Assembly: GCA_030628305.1 (NCBI GenBank)
Contig: DAOVRE010000125.1
Span: 1-5,558, forward strand
Direction: 5' to 3'
Source of the DNA: Candidatus Heimdallarchaeota archaeon
GTDB taxonomy: Archaea; Asgardarchaeota; Heimdallarchaeia; Heimdallarchaeales; Heimdallarchaeaceae
Length of the DNA: 5,558 nucleotides
Positions 1 through 4,942 of this stretch are shown one piece after another; within the stretch, counting starts at the first letter, position 1, and each line of letters opens with the position of its first letter. The notes beneath the pieces were generated by a model, which saw only the letters and a program-made list of their open reading frames with translations, did not search any database and was not told the DNA's origin. The translations under genes were made by a program, and so were the position numbers.

Positions 1-181
1 CTATCCCACTGCTTGCAATTCCTAATGAATAGAAAACAAAGCTAAGAGTAAGGTATAATGTTGGTTGTCTCTTTTTCTCTATGTATTTCATAAAACCACT
101 TACAGCAAGTATTAGCATGCCTATTGCAACAAGTGGTTCAATTATCAAGGCTAATATTGGAATTCCATTTTGTTCAAACAT
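1..181 (-). CDS. Membrane protein, N-terminal fragment (unrecognised)
   Basis: The reading frame opens with ATG at 181 and stays open for 60 codons to the left edge, so only the N-terminus is present. The translation starts MFEQNGIPILALIIEP. It contains a hydrophobic stretch at about residues 8-31, a short basic loop (KYIEKKRQ, about 32-39) and a second hydrophobic stretch from about 41 to the edge, as in a polytopic membrane protein with a basic cytoplasmic loop. I recognise no family. It begins 4 bases after the stop of the 148-residue longin-like gene, so the two are almost certainly cotranscribed and cotranslated. A GGTGA motif overlapping the end of the upstream gene fits as its ribosome binding site. 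The tight coupling suggests a functional partnership with the soluble protein; that is inference. Confidence 0.7.
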   Translation of the reverse strand, partial: MFEQNGIPILALIIEPLVAIGMLILAVSGFMKYIEKKRQPTLYLTLSFVFYSLGIASSGI

Positions 182-185
182 ATAT

Positions 186-190
186 TCACC
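186..190 (-). promoter_or_regulatory. Ribosome binding site for the partial membrane protein
   Basis: On the minus strand GGTGA lies 4 bases before the ATG at 181 and overlaps the TGA stop of the upstream gene. The same motif with the same 4-base spacing precedes the GTG start at 2420. This supports ATG 181 as a real internal start in an operon. Confidence 0.5.
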
Positions 191-632
191 ATAATGCATC
201 TTTTAGTTTCTTAGTTGCGATTCCCTCTTCTTCTATTCTCCCCCATTTATCTAATTTATTATCAACAATTTCCTCAATTTTAATTTGATCTTCTTTAATT
301 AAGAAACCAATTTCTGGTATTTCTTCAAATTGAAAAGTTATTGCCGTTATAATTTCTGACATCAAATCACTCATTGATTGCTTATTAGAGTCTTTGTCAA
401 TTTTCGTGACTAGAGCAACTGCAAAATCATTTGTTACTTCAAGAAATATTTCATGTGTTGCAGTGGTGAAATAATTAGCATCACCCGCATCTATCTCTCT
501 TAGAACAGTCTGAATTGCTGATATAATGCCTGTAAATAATGTAGCTTTAGTTACATTGTCTTCTTCTCCCATAAGCTCCTTGAAATGAATAGGAACACCA
601 TTCCTTGAGATAATGTAAATAGCTTGAATCAC
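186..632 (-). CDS. Longin/roadblock-fold-like small protein
   Basis: This encodes a 148-residue soluble protein. The pattern suggests beta1 (residues 2-9, IQAIYIIS), beta2 (about 13-19), a long helix (about 27-48), two strands (about 53-68 and 70-78), a second helix (about 86-103) and a charged C-terminal extension. An opening of M-I-x-A-x-Y-I-I followed by x-N-G-x-P is typical of archaeal longin/roadblock-like proteins, a group expanded in Asgard archaea and related to subunits of eukaryotic trafficking and GTPase-regulating complexes. The assignment rests on fold pattern only. There is no membrane segment, but the next gene, 4 bases away, is a membrane protein, so it may act at the membrane. 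The start is GTG at 632: an in-frame TGA lies two codons upstream, and a later start would remove beta1. The nearby ATG at 637-639 is out of frame. The protein could instead be an unrelated alpha/beta domain. Confidence 0.72.
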   Translation of the reverse strand: MIQAIYIISRNGVPIHFKELMGEEDNVTKATLFTGIISAIQTVLREIDAGDANYFTTATHEIFLEVTNDFAVALVTKIDKDSNKQSMSDLMSEIITAITFQFEEIPEIGFLIKEDQIKIEEIVDNKLDKWGRIEEEGIATKKLKDALW

Positions 633-645
633 AAATCATGTTCAA

Positions 646-661
646 TTTTATGATTAATAAG
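646..661 (-). promoter_or_regulatory. TATA-like promoter of the longin-like gene
   Basis: On the minus strand the stretch CTTATTAATCATAAAA reads from 661 to 646, its 5' half (the likely box) centred roughly 25 bases upstream of the GTG at 632. This spacing suits an archaeal TATA box driving a leaderless transcript. No Shine-Dalgarno motif is seen before that GTG, consistent with leaderless initiation. Confidence 0.4.
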
Positions 662-685
662 TATGAAGTAAATGGCAAGGTAATC

Positions 686-700
686 TTTTTGTATATTTAT
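686..700 (+). promoter_or_regulatory. TATA-like promoter of the 65-residue gene
   Basis: TTTTTGTATATTTAT lies about 15 to 29 bases upstream of the ATG at 715. The position fits an archaeal TATA box with initiation at or near the start codon. It is divergent from the promoter at 646-661, so the 82-base intergenic region 633-714 would carry back-to-back promoters. Confidence 0.4.
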
Positions 701-714
701 GAAATTGTTAAATC

Positions 715-912
715 ATGAGGATAGTGGTTCAATCTCCAAAAGAAAAACAATTATTGGTTAAGTTGGTCGATTTTTTATCTAAAAAGAACATGAATTTTAT
801 TCTTGAATTTGAAGATCCTCTTTCCTTCCAGATTGAGGAAGTGATGGATGAGTTATGTTCTTGTGATATAGAAGTTGATAAAAAAGAGGAACCTATGGCA
901 TTGTCTGTATAG
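715..912 (+). CDS. Small hypothetical protein, 65 residues
   Basis: I do not recognise this protein. It is soluble, with a likely strand-helix-strand-helix-strand pattern: RIVVQS (2-7), an amphipathic lysine-rich helix (about 8-24), NFILEFE (27-33), a helix (about 37-48) and DIEVDK (51-56). A Cys-x-Cys pair is at residues 48 and 50. ATG 715 is the first possible start, because an in-frame TAA lies at 709-711. There is no clear ribosome binding site, but a TATA-like element is correctly placed for a leaderless message. The next gene starts 39 bases later and has its own TATA box, so cotranscription is possible but not required. Size and layout would fit a small regulator or an antitoxin-like protein, but no partner toxin is visible and I assign no function. 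Confidence 0.55.
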   Translation: MRIVVQSPKEKQLLVKLVDFLSKKNMNFILEFEDPLSFQIEEVMDELCSCDIEVDKKEEPMALSV

Positions 913-920
913 CAATAACA

Positions 921-930
921 TTATATTTTA
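921..930 (+). promoter_or_regulatory. TATA box of the threonine-synthase-like regulator gene
   Basis: TTATATTTTA is centred about 26 bases upstream of the ATG at 952. This is the canonical archaeal TATA-to-initiation distance and predicts a leaderless transcript beginning at the ATG. It argues for ATG 952 over the in-frame TTG at 940. Confidence 0.55.
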
Positions 931-933
931 TCA

Positions 934-948
934 TACTAATTGTTAGTA
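934..948 (+). promoter_or_regulatory. Inverted repeat between TATA box and start codon (possible operator)
   Basis: TACTAA-TTG-TTAGTA is a perfect 6-base inverted repeat with a 3-base spacer. It lies directly after the TATA box and ends 3 bases before ATG 952, a position where a bound repressor would block transcription initiation. Its central region resembles the palindrome in the transporter promoter at 2378-2401 (shared TTGT). The sequence is AT-rich, so chance is a real alternative. The idea that it is an autoregulatory operator is inference. Confidence 0.35.
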
Positions 949-951
949 ATA

Positions 952-2295
952 ATGTGGAAGAATCAACCGACATGTAAGGATTGTGGAAAAACTTTCAAAG
1001 ATCCACAATTACGGTGTCCAAACTGTAAAGGGTTAGTTGCTATTCCTCCAATTAGTGGACCATCACTTAATAATATCAGTTTATCCTCAATGTGGTCTTT
1101 GCATTCTTTTCTTCCAGATTTTTCCAAACCAATTTCTCTTTTTGAGGGGAATACTCCCTTATTGCCTGTCAAAAACATAAGTGATTATCAAGACTTAAGC
1201 TTAAAGCTCGACTTCAGAAATCCTACTGGCTCTTTTAGAGATAGAGTAAGCTCTTTACTAGTTTCTGATGCATATCAGAACAAATCACAAACTATTGTTG
1301 GTGCCAGCACTGGTGCTTTTAGTATTAGTTTATCAGCTTATGCTGCAAAAGCTAAAATCGACTCTATAAGCGTTGTTCCACAAAATCTTGAACTCTCCAA
1401 AATAGAGCAAATTAAAATATATGGAAGTAAGATTATTGAAAAAGGTGAATCAGTTGAAGATGCAATTCAATATTCGTTCGTAATAGCCGAGGATAACAAC
1501 GCATATCATGCATCTCCAGATAACAACCTTCTAACAATTGAAGGTCAGAAAACTATTGGTTTAGAAATAGTCTTACAGAAAGACACAATAGATAGTATAA
1601 TAGTGCCAAGAGGTTCAGGATCATTAATTTATTCGATTTTTCGAGGTTTTGAAGATGCTTTTGCTTCCGGATGGATTACAGACTTCCCAAAGATTTACGC
1701 TGTTTCATTAGAAAAAACCAAAGCAGCTCATTTAGCAGAATCACTAGAGATTACGAAAGTATTTCTTTTAGAAGAAGTGAAAAAAATTATTCAAAGAACA
1801 AAAGGGAAAGAGATAGAAATCGACGCTGAGTCTATGCTAGATGAAGCTATGATTTTAGCTAAAAAGGAAGGTTTGTTTATTGAACCCGCCTCAGCCTCAG
1901 TATTAGTTGCTGCTAAAAATCTCATTCAAGAAGGATTAATAGACTCAAAATCTAGTATTGCTATTTTGTCAGGGTCTGGATTAAGTACACTAAATGTTTA
2001 CGCTGCTAGATTAAGAGGAAAGAAGAAGGTTGTTTGGGGATTATCGGAAAGCTCAACTACAAAGTTTGAAATTCTCAATCTTATAGCTGGTAAAAAAGCT
2101 GATTATGGCTATTCCATTTGGATTTCTTTAGGTAAAAATCAATCTCTACAATCAATCTATCAGCACCTAACAGAATTAGAAGAAAAGGGATTGATTGCTC
2201 CCAGCGAGAAGGAAGCTAAAAGAAAACACTTTGAATTAACAAGAAAAGGTTTAGAAACTTTGGATAATATGAGAAATCTGATAGATTATCTGTGA
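952..2295 (+). CDS. Threonine-synthase-like pseudoenzyme fused to a PadR-like winged helix; probable regulator
   Basis: This is a 447-residue, three-part protein. Residues 8-25 form a zinc ribbon with cysteines 8, 11, 22 and 25 (CxxC-x10-CxxC), as at the N-terminus of many archaeal threonine synthases. Residues about 45-360 are a fold type II PLP domain of the threonine synthase family: GNTPL (66-70), NPTGSF (90-95), the STG loop (119-121), IEPASA (310-315) and the SGSGL loop (340-344). Key catalytic features are lost. The motif reads NPTGSFRDR, so Arg96 replaces the PLP-binding lysine. The loop Asn of STGN is Ala122. The phosphate loop normally written GNGG is GSGS (221-224). Residues about 368-447 form a winged helix like PadR: YGYSIW (385-390), SIYQHLTELEEKGLI (401-415) and a wing ending in FELTRKG (427-433). 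Known family members make threonine from phosphohomoserine, but this one probably cannot. I infer a ligand-sensing transcription regulator, perhaps of the adjacent ECF operon. ATG 952 is preferred over TTG 940 because of TATA spacing. Confidence 0.85.
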   Translation: MWKNQPTCKDCGKTFKDPQLRCPNCKGLVAIPPISGPSLNNISLSSMWSLHSFLPDFSKPISLFEGNTPLLPVKNISDYQDLSLKLDFRNPTGSFRDRVSSLLVSDAYQNKSQTIVGASTGAFSISLSAYAAKAKIDSISVVPQNLELSKIEQIKIYGSKIIEKGESVEDAIQYSFVIAEDNNAYHASPDNNLLTIEGQKTIGLEIVLQKDTIDSIIVPRGSGSLIYSIFRGFEDAFASGWITDFPKIYAVSLEKTKAAHLAESLEITKVFLLEEVKKIIQRTKGKEIEIDAESMLDEAMILAKKEGLFIEPASASVLVAAKNLIQEGLIDSKSSIAILSGSGLSTLNVYAARLRGKKKVVWGLSESSTTKFEILNLIAGKKADYGYSIWISLGKNQSLQSIYQHLTELEEKGLIAPSEKEAKRKHFELTRKGLETLDNMRNLIDYL

Positions 2296-2324
2296 TTCAA
2301 AAATAATAAAACTTAGAAAAACCA

Positions 2325-2344
2325 TTTATCTTTCTTTTTTCTTT
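2325..2344 (+). terminator. T-rich terminator after the regulator gene
   Basis: A pyrimidine tract dominated by T, including a run of six T, starts 29 bases after the stop of the regulator gene. Archaeal RNA polymerase terminates at such non-template T tracts. It separates the regulator transcript from the ECF operon, which has its own promoter just downstream. Confidence 0.5.
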
Positions 2345-2360
2345 GCATTAGATATCCACC

Positions 2361-2382
2361 TAAAAAGTTTTAAGGGAATATA
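2361..2382 (+). promoter_or_regulatory. Promoter of the ECF transporter operon (BRE/TATA-like)
   Basis: A purine-rich BRE-like AAAAAG (2362-2367) is followed directly by TTTTAAGG (2368-2375). A second TATA-like candidate, GAATATA, follows at 2376-2382. Initiation would fall near 2396-2406, giving a short leader of roughly 15 to 24 bases before the GTG start at 2420. Which box is used cannot be decided by eye. Confidence 0.4.
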
Positions 2383-2401
2383 CAAGTTGTAACTTGAATA
2401 T
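2378..2401 (+). promoter_or_regulatory. Near-perfect palindrome in the ECF operon promoter (candidate operator)
   Basis: The core CAAGTT-GT-AACTTG (2383-2396) is a perfect 6-base inverted repeat with a 2-base spacer. It extends outward as ATAT on both sides with one mismatched pair (A2382/A2397), giving 10 of 12 symmetric pairs over 24 bases. It lies between the TATA element and the translation start, overlapping the expected transcription start, the usual place for an archaeal repressor site. A dimeric winged-helix protein, such as the product of the gene just upstream, is a natural candidate to bind it; that link is inference. Confidence 0.5.
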
Positions 2402-2410
2402 CTTTCTGTT

Positions 2411-2415
2411 GGTGA
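2411..2415 (+). promoter_or_regulatory. Ribosome binding site for the S component gene
   Basis: GGTGA ends 4 bases before the GTG at 2420, complementary to the anti-Shine-Dalgarno end of archaeal 16S rRNA. It supports GTG 2420, which is also the first plausible start after the in-frame TAA at 2390-2392. Confidence 0.5.
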
Positions 2416-2419
2416 AACT

Positions 2420-3268
2420 GTGAGTACAAATGAAGAAAGCCTTAATCAAGAAACAAATCTATCTGTTCAAGAGAATTTATTAAAAAATAAAATTCTAAAA
2501 GAAGTCTCTTCTATACGTGGAATTGCGTTAATTGTATCTTTCACAGCACTGGTATTTCTATCAACATCGATTTTCTTCATCTATATTCCAGCTTCGAATG
2601 GATTTTTTAACATAGGAGAAGCTTTTGTTTATTTAGCTGCATTAATAGGTGGTCCTATAACTGGGGCAATTGCAGGTGGATTAGGTGCTTCAATGGCGGA
2701 TTTAGCTTTAGGATTTGGTCAGTTTGCTCCTGCAACAGCAGTATTGAAGTTTCTTGAAGGTTTTGTGGTTGGACTTTTATTCCATTACAGCAGAAGAGTT
2801 TATGGTTGGTTAAAATATGTGTTTATGGGAATAATATGTTCATTCCTAATTGGTTTTTCTGCATTTCTAACTACTCAAACATTTAATATTGGTCTTTCAT
2901 TTTATGGCGCTGGAGAATTTTCTGTTAATATTCCAGGATATGTTTTTTTGATATTTTCTATTATTCTCACGATAATAATTATACTAGTGCTTCTCCTACT
3001 CAAAGAAAAAGGTGAAATGGCACTTTCTTGCAGTTTAGGTGGGATTATAATAGTTATAGGCTATTATTTATATGAAATTTACATTCTCAGTTATGATCCA
3101 TCTTTAGTTGCTCTTGAAATCCCCTTCAATATTGCACAAGTCATATTTGGTGCGGCAATAGCTATACCTATAGTATCCTACTTGCGAGAACTAGGGGTGA
3201 TCCATTCGGATATTATGGAAGATAAAGTTATAGCAGAGGAAAAAGTACAAAAACAAATATCCAGTTAA
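2420..3268 (+). CDS. ECF transporter substrate-binding S component (PF07155-like), enlarged
   Basis: This encodes a 282-residue polytopic membrane protein that would bind the substrate of an ECF importer. After a polar cytosolic N-terminus (about 1-32), hydrophobic segments lie near 34-56, 66-98 (probably two), 104-122, 131-152, 171-195, 200-222 and 236-254. A charged C-terminus follows. Family-like signatures are FNIGEAFVYLAAL (63-75), GGPITGAIAGGLGASMADL (77-95), LKFLEGFVVGLL (109-120) and EIPFNIAQVIFGAAIAIP (233-250). They match the S component family that includes predicted riboflavin, hydroxymethylpyrimidine and pyridoxine proteins. Typical members have about 170-200 residues and six membrane segments. 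This one carries roughly 70 extra residues between the LEG helix and the GYYLYE segment, with two more hydrophobic stretches. The start is GTG with a GGTGA site. The ATPase gene starts 33 bases downstream. The substrate cannot be deduced. Confidence 0.82.
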   Translation: MSTNEESLNQETNLSVQENLLKNKILKEVSSIRGIALIVSFTALVFLSTSIFFIYIPASNGFFNIGEAFVYLAALIGGPITGAIAGGLGASMADLALGFGQFAPATAVLKFLEGFVVGLLFHYSRRVYGWLKYVFMGIICSFLIGFSAFLTTQTFNIGLSFYGAGEFSVNIPGYVFLIFSIILTIIIILVLLLLKEKGEMALSCSLGGIIIVIGYYLYEIYILSYDPSLVALEIPFNIAQVIFGAAIAIPIVSYLRELGVIHSDIMEDKVIAEEKVQKQISS

Positions 3269-3291
3269 ATAATTAATACTTACCAATTATT

Positions 3292-3295
3292 GAGG
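3292..3295 (+). promoter_or_regulatory. Ribosome binding site for the fused ATPase gene
   Basis: GAGG lies 6 bases before the ATG at 3302. The in-frame TTG at 3290 overlaps this motif and is therefore unlikely to be the start. The chosen start gives MLQIRNLSVKY, the standard N-terminus of an ABC ATPase domain. Confidence 0.55.
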
Positions 3296-3301
3296 ATTAT
3301 A

Positions 3302-4942
3302 ATGCTCCAAATAAGGAATTTATCAGTCAAATATCATTTAGAGAAAAGCTATGCTCTTAATTCTGTAAATATTAATGCAAAAGCTGGTGAGTTCATTGTA
3401 ATTGCTGGTCCAAGTGGGAGTGGTAAAAGCACTCTAGCAAACGTGCTTATGAGCTTGATACCTAATTTCATTAAAGCAGATATTGACGGCATTATCGAGT
3501 ATAACAATGAATCAATATTTAGTTTGGACAGAAAAAGACTAATTAAATTGTTAGGATATGTACCTCAGTATCCTAGTGATTTCACTACATCTTTATTAGT
3601 TGAAGAAGAGATAGCATTTGTTTTAGAAAATCTTGCAATTGAAGCGAATGAAATTAATAAAAGGCTTGATTATATTCTAAATCTATTAAAGATAAAACAC
3701 CTGAAAAAACGATTAATTACTGAACTAAGTTCTGGAGAATTACAAAGAGTGGCTTTGGCTGTTTCAATTGTTACAGAAGCCCCCTTGATAATACTCGATG
3801 AACCTATTGCAAGAATTGATTCAAAATCTGAAGTCATGCTAACTGAATTATTAAGAGATATTGCAGACAAAGGTCATCTAGTTATAGCTTTTGAACACCG
3901 ATTAGACTACATTTTACAAAAAGCTGATAGGCTCATCATACTAGATGAAGGTAAAATTATTTCAGATGGACTACCAGAGAAAACAGTAGATTTATTGAAG
4001 AACATTGATCCTCCAGAAATATCTACACTCAAATGTTCATCAAAAGAACAAATACTATTAATTGAGGACGCAGTTGATAAATACGGAGCTCTTTTTTCAA
4101 ACTTACTTGAAAAGCAATACAAACTTAATGACCCCAAGATTGCAGATGATGAAAATGATGTTTCGGTTAGACTAGACAACATTAGCTTTCGATATAACTC
4201 CAAAACGGCTATGGTTCTGAAAGACATAGATCTATCTTTGTATGCTGGTCAATCTATTGGATTGATGGGAATTAATGGTAGTGGAAAATCTACACTTCTA
4301 AAAGTCATTTCAGGCATTAATAAACCTGTAAATGGTGAGCTTTACCTTAATAATACAAGAGTTAAAAGCATAAGGAGAAGTAAAAATCACGTGATTTTAG
4401 TTCCTGAAAATGCTAAACTGTTTTTAATTGGCCCAACACCTTTTCGTGATTTATCTAGAATTATTAAAGAACCTAAAACAATTCAATTATTGTATACGGA
4501 AACAGCTTTAACTCACCTTATGAATAAGAAACTGTATCATTTAAGTGAAGGAGAAAGAAGGTTGTTTGCTATTGTGAACGCATTTCAATTCTCAGATGAT
4601 ATTATTATAATTGATGAACCAACCATTGGTTTAGATAAATGGGGACGAAAGATTCTTTCTAATTTCATTAAAAGTGCAACAACTAATAATAAGACAGTAA
4701 TAATGGCTTCCAATGATCCTAGGATTTTTGTTGATCTTGATAGATTAATTGTCATTCAAGATGGTAAAATAGGTCTTGACGGTGATCCAAGAGAAGTTCT
4801 ATATGAACTAGAAAACAAAACTGATTTAATTCCAAATCAAATTGTTTGTTTCATCCAAATGATGGAAGAACAATTTCAATTAAAATTACCTCATTTCGTA
4901 AATGCAAATGAAGTAAATGAATTTCTAAGGAGAGTTAGATAG
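3302..4942 (+). CDS. ecfA: Fused ECF transporter ATPase with two ABC domains (EcfA-EcfA)
   Basis: This 546-residue protein joins the two cytosolic ATPase subunits of an ECF importer. ABC domain 1 (about 1-230) has Walker A GPSGSGKST (36-44), Q-loop Gln89, signature LSSGELQR (142-149), Walker B LIILDEP (162-168, catalytic Glu167) and H-loop His199 in FEHR. A linker (about 231-286) leads to ABC domain 2 (about 287-510) with Walker A GINGSGKST (323-331), signature LSEGERR (414-420), Walker B IIIIDEP (434-440, Glu439) and D-loop GLD (443-445). Domain 2 is unusual: the Q-loop position is Glu369 (VPEN) and the H-loop position is Asn471 (ASND). The ATP site built on domain 2 may therefore hydrolyse poorly. 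The protein would power uptake through the S component and EcfT encoded on either side; its stop codon directly abuts the ecfT start. ATG 3302 is chosen over TTG 3290 because of the GAGG site. Confidence 0.9.
   Translation: MLQIRNLSVKYHLEKSYALNSVNINAKAGEFIVIAGPSGSGKSTLANVLMSLIPNFIKADIDGIIEYNNESIFSLDRKRLIKLLGYVPQYPSDFTTSLLVEEEIAFVLENLAIEANEINKRLDYILNLLKIKHLKKRLITELSSGELQRVALAVSIVTEAPLIILDEPIARIDSKSEVMLTELLRDIADKGHLVIAFEHRLDYILQKADRLIILDEGKIISDGLPEKTVDLLKNIDPPEISTLKCSSKEQILLIEDAVDKYGALFSNLLEKQYKLNDPKIADDENDVSVRLDNISFRYNSKTAMVLKDIDLSLYAGQSIGLMGINGSGKSTLLKVISGINKPVNGELYLNNTRVKSIRRSKNHVILVPENAKLFLIGPTPFRDLSRIIKEPKTIQLLYTETALTHLMNKKLYHLSEGERRLFAIVNAFQFSDDIIIIDEPTIGLDKWGRKILSNFIKSATTNNKTVIMASNDPRIFVDLDRLIVIQDGKIGLDGDPREVLYELENKTDLIPNQIVCFIQMMEEQFQLKLPHFVNANEVNEFLRRVR
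4927..4932 (+). promoter_or_regulatory. Ribosome binding site for ecfT inside the end of ecfA
   Basis: AAGGAG lies 10 bases before the ATG at 4943, within the last codons of the ATPase gene. This supports translational coupling and ATG 4943 over the internal ATG at 4952. Confidence 0.5.

Noticed and set aside
637..639. Minus-strand ATG just upstream of the longin-like gene
   Set aside because: It is out of frame with the gene; the in-frame start is GTG 632, with a TGA stop two codons further upstream.
940..951. TTG start for the threonine-synthase-like gene, adding four residues (MLVI)
   Set aside because: The added codons lie in the inverted repeat just downstream of the TATA box, and ATG 952 is at the right distance for leaderless initiation.
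963..1178. Open frame on the minus strand inside the regulator gene
   Set aside because: It is antisense to the zinc-ribbon region of a well supported gene, has no recognisable protein features and no promoter or ribosome binding site that I can see.
952..2295. Annotation as an active threonine synthase (thrC)
   Set aside because: The PLP-binding lysine is arginine, other PLP contacts are changed, and a DNA-binding domain is fused at the C-terminus.
3290..3301. TTG start for the fused ATPase, adding four residues (MRII)
   Set aside because: It overlaps the GAGG ribosome binding site of ATG 3302, and the domain begins naturally at MLQIRNLSVKY.
3546..3553. Copy of the AATTGTTA 8-mer inside the ATPase gene
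   Set aside because: It lies within coding sequence without symmetry or a promoter nearby and is best explained by AT-rich composition; it is noted as evidence against over-reading the promoter copies.
3670..4227. Two open frames on the minus strand inside the ATPase gene (3670-3870 and 3907-4227)
   Set aside because: They are antisense to conserved ABC motifs, rich in Ser and without family resemblance; they are shadow frames.
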